Shown: positions 8,175-16,726 of the stretch, piece by piece
Layout of the letters: each line of letters opens with the position of its first letter
Numbering within the stretch: the first letter of the stretch is position 1
NCBI RefSeq assembly: GCF_001429185.1
Contig: NZ_LMIW01000008.1
Span: forward strand, 372,001-436,000
Direction of reading: 5' to 3'
From: Terrabacter sp. Root85
Lineage (GTDB): Bacteria > Actinomycetota > Actinomycetes > Actinomycetales > Dermatophilaceae
DNA: 64,000 nt
Position numbers and translations under genes: made by a program
Notes under the pieces: generated by a model
Database searches by the model: none
The model's input: only the letters and a program-made list of their open reading frames with translations
What the model was told of the DNA's origin: nothing

Positions 8175-9623
8175 ATGACTTCGCAGCCGCGCCAGCTCCG
8201 CAACTTCATCGGTGGCCAGTACGTCGACCCCGACGCCGACGCGACGACCGACGTCGTCGACCCGTCCACCGCACAGGTCGTGGCCACGGCCCCCGTCAGC
8301 TCCCAGGCGGACGTCGACCGGGCGTACGCCGCGGCGGCCACCGCGTTCGAGACGTGGGGCGACACGACCCCCGGCGAGCGGCAGGCCGCCCTGCTGAAGT
8401 TCGCCGACGCCATCGAGGCCCGGGCCGACGACTTCATCCGCCTCGAGGGTGAGAACACCGGCAAGCCGCACGCGCTGACGCAGAGCGAGGAGATCCCTCC
8501 GATGCTCGACCAGCTGCGCTTCTTCGCCGGCGCCGCGCGGGTGCTCGAGGGCAAGTCGGCGGGGGAGTACATGAAGGGCCACACGTCCTTCGTCCGCCGC
8601 GAGCCGATCGGCGTCGTCGGCCAGGTGACGCCGTGGAACTACCCGATGATGATGGCGATGTGGAAGATCGCCCCGGCGCTCGCCGCTGGCAACACCATCG
8701 TCCTCAAGCCCTCCGACACGACCCCCGAGACGACCCTGCTCCTCGCCGAGCTCGCCTCGGAGTTCCTGCCCGAGGGCACCTTCAACGTCATCACCGGCGA
8801 CCGCGAGACCGGCCGCATGCTCGTCGAGCACCGCACGCCTGCCCTCGTCGCCATCACCGGCTCGGTGCGTGCCGGCATGCAGGTCGCCGAGAGCGCGTCG
8901 CGCGATCTCAAGCGCGTCCACCTCGAGCTCGGCGGCAAGGCGCCGGTCATCGTCTTCGACGACGCCGACATCGAGGCCGCCGTGGAGGGCATCGCCATCG
9001 GTGGCTACTTCAACGCCGGGCAGGACTGCACCGCCGCGACGCGTGTCCTCGCCGGCCCCCGCATCCACGACGACTTCGTCGCCGCGCTCGCCGAGTACGC
9101 CAAGGGCTCGGCCAAGGTCGGCATGCCCGACGACCCCGACGCCCTCTTCGGCCCCGTCAACAACCCGAACCAGGTCGCCCACGTCGGCGGCATGATCGAC
9201 CGCCTGCCCGACCATGCCCGCATCGAGGCCGGCGGCCGCCGCGCCGAGGGCCTCGGCGAGGGCTACTTCTTCGAGCCCACCGTGCTCGCCGGCCTGCGCC
9301 AGGACGACGAGCAGATCCAGAACGAGATCTTCGGACCCGTCATCACGGTGCAGCAGTTCAGCGACGAGGCCGAGGCGCTCGCGTGGGCCAACGGCGTGCA
9401 GTACGGCCTCGCGTCGTCGGTGTGGACGCGCGACTTCGGCAAGGCCATGCGCATGAGCAAGCGGCTCGACTTCGGGTGCGTCTGGATCAACACCCACATC
9501 CCGGTCGTCGCCGAGATGCCGCACGGGGGTTTCAAGCACAGCGGCTACGGCAAGGACCTGTCCATGTACGGGCTCGAGGACTACACCCGCATCAAGCACG
9601 TCATGGCCAACATCGACTCATGA
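8175..9623 (+). CDS. patD: gamma-aminobutyraldehyde dehydrogenase
   Basis: The 482-residue NAD-dependent aldehyde dehydrogenase closely follows the E. coli PatD/YdcW pattern (RFFAGAAR, APALAAGN-type NAD segment, HLELGGKAPVIVFDDADIEA, YNAGQDCTA-like, EMPHGG, SGYGKD, YGLEDYT). The catalytic Cys285 sits in GQDCTA and Glu251 in LELGGK. The enzyme oxidises 4-aminobutanal, the product of the putrescine aminotransferase encoded divergently, to GABA. A perfect 12-bp terminator hairpin follows, so the downstream pot genes are probably transcribed separately. The gene appears leaderless. Confidence 0.88.
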   Translation: MTSQPRQLRNFIGGQYVDPDADATTDVVDPSTAQVVATAPVSSQADVDRAYAAAATAFETWGDTTPGERQAALLKFADAIEARADDFIRLEGENTGKPHALTQSEEIPPMLDQLRFFAGAARVLEGKSAGEYMKGHTSFVRREPIGVVGQVTPWNYPMMMAMWKIAPALAAGNTIVLKPSDTTPETTLLLAELASEFLPEGTFNVITGDRETGRMLVEHRTPALVAITGSVRAGMQVAESASRDLKRVHLELGGKAPVIVFDDADIEAAVEGIAIGGYFNAGQDCTAATRVLAGPRIHDDFVAALAEYAKGSAKVGMPDDPDALFGPVNNPNQVAHVGGMIDRLPDHARIEAGGRRAEGLGEGYFFEPTVLAGLRQDDEQIQNEIFGPVITVQQFSDEAEALAWANGVQYGLASSVWTRDFGKAMRMSKRLDFGCVWINTHIPVVAEMPHGGFKHSGYGKDLSMYGLEDYTRIKHVMANIDS

Positions 9624-9627
9624 GCTC

Positions 9628-9654
9628 ACGCGCCGTCCGTTCCGGACGGCGCGT
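9628..9654 (+). terminator. terminator hairpin between patD and potD-like gene
   Basis: ACGCGCCGTCCG (9628-9639) pairs perfectly with 9643-9654 across a 3-nt loop. It starts 4 bp after the aldehyde dehydrogenase stop. Confidence 0.8.
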
Positions 9655-9660
9655 ACTCGT

Positions 9661-9693
9661 CTGTCGCACAAGGTATCCGACAGCAGCACTGTC
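9661..9693. promoter_or_regulatory. candidate operator upstream of the polyamine transport operon
   Basis: Three half-sites alternate in orientation: CTGTCG (9661-9666), CGACAG (9678-9683) and CTGTC (9689-9693), making two inverted repeats with 11-bp and 5-bp spacers. They lie 60-90 bp before the ATG of the solute-binding protein gene, where a transcription factor would be expected to act. Confidence 0.4.
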
Positions 9694-9753
9694 TCGGGTC
9701 AGCGTTGATCCCCTCCACCACCCGACCCCCACGAAACCCCTGGAGATGAACCC

Positions 9754-10998
9754 ATGAACGAGAGCTCCTTCGACAAGGACAACCCGATCCTGCGCGCCGC
9801 CCTCATGCGCGGTCTCGTCAGCCGGCGATCGGCCATGATGGGCGCGGCCGGCGTCAGCGCGGCGGCCTTCCTTGCCGCCTGCGGCTCAGCGGGGAAGAAC
9901 CCGACATCGGGTGCTGCCGGCACGGGCGCGGCGAAGAAGACCGCGGCAGCCGCCACCGACATGTCCGACAGCGAGAAGATCATCAACTGGTCGAACTGGA
10001 CCGAGTACATCGACGTCAACGACAAGACCAAGTCCCGGCCGACGCTCGAGGCGTTCACGAAGCAGACCGGCATCAAGGTCAACTACTCCGAGGACTACCT
10101 CGACAACGACGAGTTCTACGCCAAGGTGCGTCCGCTCCTCGACGGCGGCAAGGACACCGGCCGTGACGTCTGGTGCAGCACCGACTGGATGGTCGCCCGC
10201 CTCATCCGCCAGGGCTACGTCCAGAAGCTCGACCTCGCCAACATCCCGAACGCCAAGAATCTCGATGCCTCCCTCCAGGAGGTCGAGTTCGACCCCGGCC
10301 GGCTCTACTCGCTGCCCTGGCAGAGCGGCTTCGCCGGCATCGGCTACAACCTCAAGGCCACCGGCGGCAAGAAGATCGAGACGATCACCCAGCTGCTCAC
10401 CGACCCGTCGCTCAAGGGCAAGGTGACGTTGCTGACCGAGATGCGCGACACCGTCGGCCTCGTGATGATGGAGCAGGGCAAGGACATCTCGAAGTTCACC
10501 GACGCCGACTTCCAGGCCGCTATCGACGTCATCCAGCAGGCCAAGGACGCCGGCCAGATCAAGGGCTTCACCGGCAACGAGTACACCGACGGGCTCGCCA
10601 AGGGCGACATCGCCGCCTGCGTGGCCTGGACCGGCGACGTCGTCCAGCTCCAGTTCGCCGACCCCAACATCCAGTACACGCTGCCCCAGAAGGGCTTCAC
10701 GCTCTGGTCCGACAACTTCGTCATCCCGGCGCTGGCCAAGCACAAGAAGAACGCCGAGAAGCTCATCGACTACTACTACGACCCCGCCGTCATGGCCCAG
10801 GTCGAGGCCTACGTCAACTACATCGCGCCCGTCGCGGGGACCAAGGAGGAGCTGGTGAAGATCGACGAGTCACTGGCCTCCAACCCGCTCATCGTCCCGC
10901 CGGCGGACGTGCTGGCCCGGGCCCAGGTGTTCCGCGGCCTCAGCCCCGCCGAGGAGACGAAGTACTCCAAGATGTACGCGTCGATCACGGCCGGCTGA
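9754..10998 (+). CDS. polyamine ABC transporter, extracellular solute-binding lipoprotein (PotD/PotF family)
   Basis: The 414-residue binding protein has a twin-arginine-like lipoprotein signal: SRRSAMMGAAGVSAAAF followed by LAACG, so it is probably exported folded and lipid-anchored at the outer membrane face. The mature part has the PotD/F pattern: NWSNWTEYID at the N-terminus, IKVNYSEDYLDNDEFYAKV, LPWQSGFAGIGYN, and a YYYDPAVMAQVEAYVNYIAPV C-terminal segment. It captures spermidine or putrescine for the adjacent PotA-B-C importer. Exact specificity cannot be read from the sequence. The ATG at 9754 has a GGAG Shine-Dalgarno about ten bases upstream. Confidence 0.87.
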   Translation: MNESSFDKDNPILRAALMRGLVSRRSAMMGAAGVSAAAFLAACGSAGKNPTSGAAGTGAAKKTAAAATDMSDSEKIINWSNWTEYIDVNDKTKSRPTLEAFTKQTGIKVNYSEDYLDNDEFYAKVRPLLDGGKDTGRDVWCSTDWMVARLIRQGYVQKLDLANIPNAKNLDASLQEVEFDPGRLYSLPWQSGFAGIGYNLKATGGKKIETITQLLTDPSLKGKVTLLTEMRDTVGLVMMEQGKDISKFTDADFQAAIDVIQQAKDAGQIKGFTGNEYTDGLAKGDIAACVAWTGDVVQLQFADPNIQYTLPQKGFTLWSDNFVIPALAKHKKNAEKLIDYYYDPAVMAQVEAYVNYIAPVAGTKEELVKIDESLASNPLIVPPADVLARAQVFRGLSPAEETKYSKMYASITAG

Positions 10999-11000
10999 CG

Positions 11001-12119
11001 GTGGACACGAGCAAGGGCGACCTCTCGCTGGTCGCGCTCACGAAGTCGTACGGGTCGTTCACGGCGGTGCAGCCGCTCGACCTCACCATCGAGGCGGGAT
11101 CGTTCTTCGCCCTGCTCGGCCCGTCGGGCTGTGGCAAGACGACGACGCTGCGGATGATCGCGGGGCTCGACGCGCCGACGAGCGGGCGGATCCGCATCGG
11201 TGAGAAGGACATCACCGACACCAAGGCCTACCAGCGCAACGTCAACACCGTGTTCCAGTCCTACGCGCTCTTCCCGCACATGACGGTCATCGACAACGTC
11301 ATGTTCGGCCTGAAGCGCCGGGGCGACAAGGACGCCAAGCGCAAGGCGCAGGAGACGCTCGAGCTGGTGCAGCTGGCCCAGGTCGGCGACAAGCGTCCGA
11401 CCCAGCTCTCCGGTGGCATGCAGCAGCGCGTCGCGCTCGCGCGTGCCCTCGTCAACCGCCCGGACGTGCTCCTGCTCGACGAGCCGCTCGGGGCGCTCGA
11501 CCTCAAGCTGCGACGCCAGATGCAGATCGAGCTGAAGCGGATCCAGCAGGAGGTCGGGCTGACGTTCATCCACGTCACGCACGACCAGGAGGAGGCCATG
11601 ACGATGGCCGACCGGATCGCCGTGATGAACGCCGGGCGGCTGGAGCAGCTCGGTGACCCGGCGACGCTCTACGAGATGCCGCGGTCGACCTTCGTCGCGA
11701 ACTTCCTGGGCCAGTCCAACCTGCTGAGGGCCCAGGTGCTCGGGGGGCCGTCCGACGACGGCGTGGTCCGCGTGCGCAGCCACGACACCGAGCTCGAGGT
11801 GTCCCGTGAGCACCTGCCCGACGGCGTGACCGACGTGTGGCTCGGCGTGCGCCCGGAGAAGCTGCGTCTCGGCGAGGCCGGTGGTCCCAACCGGCTGCGC
11901 GGCATCGTGCGCGATGTCTCCTTCACCGGCGTGGCCACGCAGTACATCGTCGAGATGCCCTGGCGCCAGGAGCTGACCGTCGTCCAGCAGAACGACGGCA
12001 CAGCGCGGGCCACGCTCGGGGAGACCGTCACCGTGTCGTGGGCCGCGGCGCACGGGTTCGCCCTCGACGCGTCGCAGGACGCCGAGGCCGGTGCGGAGCT
12101 GGTGGACGAGCATGGCTGA
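11001..12119 (+). CDS. potA: polyamine ABC transporter ATP-binding protein
   Basis: The 372-residue protein starts at GTG 11001, two bases after the binding-protein stop. It contains Walker A GPSGCGKTTT, the Q-loop FQSYALFPHMTV, signature LSGGMQQRVALARAL, Walker B LLLDEPLGALD and the H-loop HVTHDQEEA. A C-terminal TOBE-like regulatory domain (about residues 270-365) is typical of the PotA/CUT1 subfamily. It energises uptake through the two permeases encoded immediately downstream. The stop overlaps the next start by 8 bp, indicating translational coupling. Confidence 0.9.
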   Translation: MDTSKGDLSLVALTKSYGSFTAVQPLDLTIEAGSFFALLGPSGCGKTTTLRMIAGLDAPTSGRIRIGEKDITDTKAYQRNVNTVFQSYALFPHMTVIDNVMFGLKRRGDKDAKRKAQETLELVQLAQVGDKRPTQLSGGMQQRVALARALVNRPDVLLLDEPLGALDLKLRRQMQIELKRIQQEVGLTFIHVTHDQEEAMTMADRIAVMNAGRLEQLGDPATLYEMPRSTFVANFLGQSNLLRAQVLGGPSDDGVVRVRSHDTELEVSREHLPDGVTDVWLGVRPEKLRLGEAGGPNRLRGIVRDVSFTGVATQYIVEMPWRQELTVVQQNDGTARATLGETVTVSWAAAHGFALDASQDAEAGAELVDEHG

Positions 12120-13062
12120 GTCCGGGGTCCTGCCGACCGCGCCCACGAGCGCGTCGCCGAGCACGCCACGGGCGGCCGGACCCCTGGCCGAGCCGCGCAA
12201 GCGGCGCAACTGGGTGCCGTACGCCCTGCTCCTGCCCGGGATGCTGTGGCTCGTCGTGTTCTTCGTCCTGCCGATGATCACCCTCGGGTCGCAGTCCCTG
12301 CAGGAGGGGAACGTCGACGACGGCTACGTGTTCACGGGCAACGTCGGCATCTACGTCGACGCCTTCCAGCAGTACTGGCCGCAGATGGTCCGGTCGCTGC
12401 TCTACGCGGGGTCCGCGACGGTGCTCGCGCTGCTGCTCGGCTACCCGTTGGCGTACTTCATCGCGCAGAAGGCCGGACGCTGGAAGAACGTCGTCCTCGT
12501 GCTCGTCGTCGCCCCGTTCTTCACGAGCTTCCTCATCCGCACGCTGGCCTGGCGCACGATCCTGTCCGACGACTGGTTCATCACGCAGTGGGCGCGCAAG
12601 CTGCACATCACCGACCTGCTGCAGGCCGTGGGCCTGACGAGCAACGACTCGCTGCTGTTCTCGCAGTTCGCGGTGATCATGGGCCTGACCTACAACTTCC
12701 TGCCCTTCATGATCCTGCCGCTCTACACCTCGCTCGAGCGGCTCGACCCTCGGCTGCTCGAGGCGGCCGGAGACCTCTACGCGTCACCGTGGCAGACGTT
12801 CCGCAAGGTCACCTGGCCGCTGTCACTGCCGGGCGTCGTCGCCGGCACGCTGCTGACCTTCATCCCTGCGGCCGGTGACTTCATCAACGCTCGCCTGCTC
12901 GGCAACACGCAGACGACGATGCTCGGGTCGGTCATCGACGCGCAGTTCCTCCGGGTGCTCGACTACCCGCTGGCCGCCGCCCTGTCGTTCATCATGCTCC
13001 TGACCATCGTGACGATGGTGACCATCTACGTCCGCAAGGCCGGAACGGAGGAACTGCTGTGA
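12112..13062 (+). CDS. potB: polyamine ABC transporter permease (PotB type)
   Basis: The 316-residue membrane protein has six predicted spans. A hydrophilic Pro/Ala-rich N-terminal tail precedes the first helix (YALLLPGMLWLVVFFVLPMI). The conserved EAA loop that contacts PotA is LLEAAGDLYASPWQTFRKVT followed by WPLSLPGVVAG. The ATG at 12112 overlaps the potA end by 8 bp. It pairs with the PotC-like permease to form the translocation channel for polyamines. Confidence 0.88.
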   Translation: MAESGVLPTAPTSASPSTPRAAGPLAEPRKRRNWVPYALLLPGMLWLVVFFVLPMITLGSQSLQEGNVDDGYVFTGNVGIYVDAFQQYWPQMVRSLLYAGSATVLALLLGYPLAYFIAQKAGRWKNVVLVLVVAPFFTSFLIRTLAWRTILSDDWFITQWARKLHITDLLQAVGLTSNDSLLFSQFAVIMGLTYNFLPFMILPLYTSLERLDPRLLEAAGDLYASPWQTFRKVTWPLSLPGVVAGTLLTFIPAAGDFINARLLGNTQTTMLGSVIDAQFLRVLDYPLAAALSFIMLLTIVTMVTIYVRKAGTEELL

Positions 13063-13856
13063 TGGCCTGGATCAAGAGGCACCTCATCGCCTTCGCCGCG
13101 CTCGCGGTCCTCGTCTACATGCTCGTGCCCAACATCGTCGTGGCGGTCTTCTCGTTCAACGAGCCGAAGGGCAAGTTCAACTACAGCTTCAACGAGTTCT
13201 CGACTGCGGCGTGGACCAACCCGTGCGGCACCCAGGGCATCTGCGAGTCGCTCGGGCTGAGCCTGCAGATCGGGCTCATCGCGTCGATCACGGCGGCGAT
13301 CCTCGGCTCCATGATCGCCTTCGCGCTCGGGCGCTACCGGTTCCGGGGCCGCTCGGCGACCAACCTGCTCATCTTCATGCCGATGGCCACGCCCGAGGTC
13401 GTCATGGGCTCTAGCCTGCTGACCCTCTTCCTCGCACTGGGCGTGCCCTCCGGCGAGGGCGCGATCCTCATCGCGCACATCATGTTCTGCGTGTCGTTCG
13501 TCGTCGTGGCGGTCAAGGCCCGCGTCGCCACGCTCGACCCGAAGCTCGAGGAGGCGGCCGCCGACCTCGGTGCCAACCCGACCCAGACGTTCCTGCGCGT
13601 CACCCTGCCGCTCGCGGCCCCGGGCATCGCCGCGGGCACCCTGCTCGCGTTCTCGCTCAGCTTCGACGACTACATCATCACCAACTTCAACGCGAGCCCG
13701 AGCTCCATCACGTTCCCCATGTTCGTCTGGGGTGCGACGGCCCGCGGCGTCCCCGTGCAGGTATACGTCATCGGCACCGTCATGTTCCTCCTCGCCCTGT
13801 TGTTCGTCGTGACCGGCCAGGTCATCGGCAAGCGGCGCAACCGTCAGGTGGCCTGA
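13059..13856 (+). CDS. potC: polyamine ABC transporter permease (PotC type)
   Basis: This 265-residue six-span permease carries the EAA motif EEAAADLGANPTQTFLRVTL followed by PLAAPGIAAG. SFDDYIITNF after it is characteristic of PotC proteins. Two starts are adjacent: GTG at 13059, overlapping the potB stop by 4 bp with GGAGG seven bases upstream, and ATG at 13062. The GTG has the better Shine-Dalgarno spacing. It completes the potD-A-B-C importer. Confidence 0.88.
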   Translation: MMAWIKRHLIAFAALAVLVYMLVPNIVVAVFSFNEPKGKFNYSFNEFSTAAWTNPCGTQGICESLGLSLQIGLIASITAAILGSMIAFALGRYRFRGRSATNLLIFMPMATPEVVMGSSLLTLFLALGVPSGEGAILIAHIMFCVSFVVVAVKARVATLDPKLEEAAADLGANPTQTFLRVTLPLAAPGIAAGTLLAFSLSFDDYIITNFNASPSSITFPMFVWGATARGVPVQVYVIGTVMFLLALLFVVTGQVIGKRRNRQVA

Positions 13857-13862
13857 ACGCCC

Positions 13863-15110
13863 ATGCGTGTCCTCATGATCGGCTCCGGCGGGGTCGGTGA
13901 CGCCGCCGCGCGCATCGCCGCCGAGCGTGGCTTCTTCGAGCGCTGGGTCGTCGCCGACTACGACGTGACGCGTGCCGAGCGCACCGTCGCGGCCGTGGCC
14001 GGCCGTCATCCCGGGGAGGCTCGTTTCGTCTCGGCCCAGGTCGACGCCTCGTCGGCCGAGGCGGTGACGGCGCTCGCACGCGAGCACGGGGCGACCCATG
14101 TCTTCAACGCCGTCGACCCGAAGTTCAACATGCCGATCTTCACGGGCGCCAAGGCCGCCGGGGCCGACTACCTCGACATGGCGATGAGCCTGTCGCAGCG
14201 GCATCCCGAGCAGCCCTACGAGAAGGTCGGCGTCATGCTCGGCGACGAGCAGTTCGCCGTGGCAGGGGAGTGGGAGGCCGACGGTCGCCTCGCGCTCGTC
14301 GGCATCGGCGTCGAGCCGGGGCTCTCCGACGTCTTCGCCCGCTACGCCGCCGACCACCTCTTCAGCGAGATCGACGAGCTCGGCACGCGCGACGGCGCCA
14401 ACCTCGTCGTGCACGACGACGACGGCAACGAGGTCTTCGCCCCGAGCTTCTCGATGTGGACGACGATCGAGGAGTGCCTCAACCCGCCCGTGGTCTGGGA
14501 GAGGGATCGCGGATGGTTCACGACCGCGCCCTTCAGCGAGCCCGAGGTCTTCGACTTCCCGGAGGGCATCGGGCCGGTCGAGTGCGTCAACGTCGAGCAC
14601 GAGGAGGTGCTCCTCATGCCGCGCTGGGTCGACGCCGGGCGGGTCACCTTCAAGTACGGCCTCGGCGACGAGTTCATCACCATCCTCAAGGTCCTGAACA
14701 CCCTCGGCCTCGACCGCACCGAACCGATCACCGTCAAGGGCGTGCAGGTCTCGCCCCGCGACGTCGTCGCGGCGGCACTACCCGACCCCGCGACCATCGG
14801 GCCCCGGATGACGGGCAAGACGTGCGCCGGCCTCTTCGTGACCGGCACCGGCAAGGACGGTCAACCCAGGCGCACGTACCTCTACCACGTCGTCGACAAC
14901 GCCGAGACGATGGCGGCCTACGATGCGCAGTGCGTCGTCTGGCAGACGGCGGTCAACCCCGTCGTCGCCCTCGAGCTGCTGGCCCGGGGCACGTGGAAGG
15001 GGGCCGGCGTCCTCGGTCCCGAGGCGTTCGACGCCGTCCCGTTCCTCGACCTGCTCGCGGCACCCAAGCCCGAGGGCTACGGCTCCCCGTGGGGCATCGA
15101 CGAACGCTGA
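13863..15110 (+). CDS. saccharopine dehydrogenase-family oxidoreductase
   Basis: The 415-residue protein begins with a Rossmann fingerprint (MRVLMIGSGGVGDAAARIAAE) and has the saccharopine dehydrogenase NADP-binding and C-terminal domains (GIGVEPGLSDVFARYAAD; GMT-like PRMTGKTCAGLFVTGTGK). The family includes saccharopine reductase, lysine 6-dehydrogenase and carboxy(nor)spermidine dehydrogenase. Its position six bases after potC and before a succinate-semialdehyde dehydrogenase suggests it acts on a polyamine, a lysine/cadaverine derivative or an aldehyde-amine conjugate. Which reaction it catalyses cannot be decided from sequence. It is probably in the pot operon. Confidence 0.72.
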   Translation: MRVLMIGSGGVGDAAARIAAERGFFERWVVADYDVTRAERTVAAVAGRHPGEARFVSAQVDASSAEAVTALAREHGATHVFNAVDPKFNMPIFTGAKAAGADYLDMAMSLSQRHPEQPYEKVGVMLGDEQFAVAGEWEADGRLALVGIGVEPGLSDVFARYAADHLFSEIDELGTRDGANLVVHDDDGNEVFAPSFSMWTTIEECLNPPVVWERDRGWFTTAPFSEPEVFDFPEGIGPVECVNVEHEEVLLMPRWVDAGRVTFKYGLGDEFITILKVLNTLGLDRTEPITVKGVQVSPRDVVAAALPDPATIGPRMTGKTCAGLFVTGTGKDGQPRRTYLYHVVDNAETMAAYDAQCVVWQTAVNPVVALELLARGTWKGAGVLGPEAFDAVPFLDLLAAPKPEGYGSPWGIDER

Positions 15111-15158
15111 GCAGCACTCGCAGGGACAGGGGGCCGACGGTGGACACGACGACAGGAA

Positions 15159-15164
15159 TAGGGT
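15159..15164 (+). promoter_or_regulatory. -10 box of a probable leaderless promoter for gabD-like gene
   Basis: TAGGGT ends seven bases before the ATG at 15172, and no good Shine-Dalgarno is present. The gene may therefore have its own promoter in addition to readthrough from the pot operon. Confidence 0.45.
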
Positions 15165-15171
15165 TCCAGGC

Positions 15172-16641
15172 ATGGCAGCGGTGACGCAGAAGTCAGTGAT
15201 CGACTCGGTGCCCAAGGGCCTGCTCATCGGCGGGCAGTGGCGCGACGGCAGCGACGGGCAGACCATCGCGGTCGACGACCCGTCGAGCGGCCGGGTGCTG
15301 ACCCACGTCGCGGCGGCGTCGGTCGCCGACGGCCGGGCCGCCCTCGACGCCGCCGTGGCGGCGCAGGCCGACTGGGCCCGTACGGCGCCGCGCGACCGCG
15401 GCGAGCTGCTGCGGTCGGCCTACGAGAAGATCACCGAGCGCGCGGAGGAGTTCGCGATGCTCATGACGCTCGAGATGGGCAAGACGCTCGCCGAGAGCCG
15501 TGGTGAGGTCACCTACGGTGCGGAGTTCTTCCGCTGGTTCTCCGAGGAGGCCGTGCGCATCTCGGGGCGTTGGTCGACGGCTCCCAACGGGGCGACCCGG
15601 CTCATGACGATGAAGCAGCCCGTCGGCCCGACGCTGATGATCACGCCGTGGAACTTCCCGCTCGCGATGGGCACCCGCAAGATAGGCCCGGCCATCGCGG
15701 CCGGCTGCACGATGGTCGTCAAGCCGGCCAGCCAGACGCCGCTGACGATGCTCGCGCTGGCCGAGCTGCTCCGCGAGTGCGGGCTGCCCGACGGCGTGCT
15801 CAACGTCGTCATGACGACGCACGCGACGACGGGCGACGTCATGGAGCCGCTCATCCGCGACCCGCGCCTGCGCAAGCTGACCTTCACCGGCTCGACGCCC
15901 GTGGGCCGCTCGCTCATGGAGCAGGCCTCGCAGGGCATCCTGCGGGTCTCGATGGAGCTCGGCGGCAACGCCCCGTTCCTCGTCTTCGAGGACGCCGACG
16001 TCGACCGGGCCGTCGACGGCGCGATGCTCGCCAAGATGCGCAACATGGGCGAGGCGTGCACCGCCGCCAACCGCTTCTACGTCCACGAGTCGCTCGCCGA
16101 CGAGTTCAGCGCCAAGCTGGCCCGCCGGATGGGTGCGCTGACGCTCGGCAAGGGCACGAAGAAGGGCGTCGACGTCGGCCCCCTCGTCGACGAGAAGGCC
16201 CGCGACAAGGTGTCGGCCCTCGTCGACGACGCCGTCGCCAAGGGCGCGAAGGTCCTCGTCGGCGGCTCGGCCCCGAAGGGTGCCGGCTGGTTCTACGAGC
16301 CGACCGTGCTCGCGGACGTGCCGACCGACGCCGACATGGCCCGCGAGGAGATCTTCGGACCGGTCGCGCCCGTCACGACCTTCCGCACCGACGCCGAGGC
16401 CATCCGCCTGGCCAACGACACCGAGTACGGCCTCGTCGCCTACCTCTTCACCCAGGACCTCTCGCGGGCCATCACGATGAGCGAGGCGCTCGAGTACGGC
16501 ATGGTCGGCGTCAACCAGGGCATCGTCTCCAACCCGGCCGCCCCCTTCGGCGGCGTCAAGGCGTCCGGCGTCGGGCGTGAGGGCGGCTTCGAGGGCATCG
16601 ACGAGTACCTCGAGACGAAGTACGTCGGCATCGCCCTCTGA
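15172..16641 (+). CDS. gabD: NAD(P)-dependent succinate-semialdehyde dehydrogenase
   Basis: The 489-residue aldehyde dehydrogenase has the GabD pattern: MTLEMGKTLAESRGEV, ITPWNFPLAMGTRKIGPAIAAGC, KLTFTGSTPVGR, MELGGNAPFLVFEDADVD, and catalytic Cys296 in GEACTAANR. The end GGVKASGVGREGGFEGIDEY is typical of succinate-semialdehyde dehydrogenases. It would oxidise succinate semialdehyde, formed from GABA, to succinate and so connect polyamine breakdown to the TCA cycle. Other omega-oxo acids are possible substrates. The start was chosen because family similarity begins shortly after it. Confidence 0.85.
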   Translation: MAAVTQKSVIDSVPKGLLIGGQWRDGSDGQTIAVDDPSSGRVLTHVAAASVADGRAALDAAVAAQADWARTAPRDRGELLRSAYEKITERAEEFAMLMTLEMGKTLAESRGEVTYGAEFFRWFSEEAVRISGRWSTAPNGATRLMTMKQPVGPTLMITPWNFPLAMGTRKIGPAIAAGCTMVVKPASQTPLTMLALAELLRECGLPDGVLNVVMTTHATTGDVMEPLIRDPRLRKLTFTGSTPVGRSLMEQASQGILRVSMELGGNAPFLVFEDADVDRAVDGAMLAKMRNMGEACTAANRFYVHESLADEFSAKLARRMGALTLGKGTKKGVDVGPLVDEKARDKVSALVDDAVAKGAKVLVGGSAPKGAGWFYEPTVLADVPTDADMAREEIFGPVAPVTTFRTDAEAIRLANDTEYGLVAYLFTQDLSRAITMSEALEYGMVGVNQGIVSNPAAPFGGVKASGVGREGGFEGIDEYLETKYVGIAL

Positions 16642-16714
16642 CGACGGCTGGGCCGGCAGCCCACGCGCTTTCGGGACATTCACGGAACCCGCCCGGCACG
16701 CTGCCGCCCTGTGG

Positions 16715-16720
16715 TGCAAT
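16715..16720 (+). promoter_or_regulatory. -10-like box of a probable leaderless promoter
   Basis: TGCAAT ends six bases before the ATG at 16727 of the DnaB-like gene. No Shine-Dalgarno is visible. Confidence 0.35.
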
Positions 16721-16726
16721 CTGCGC

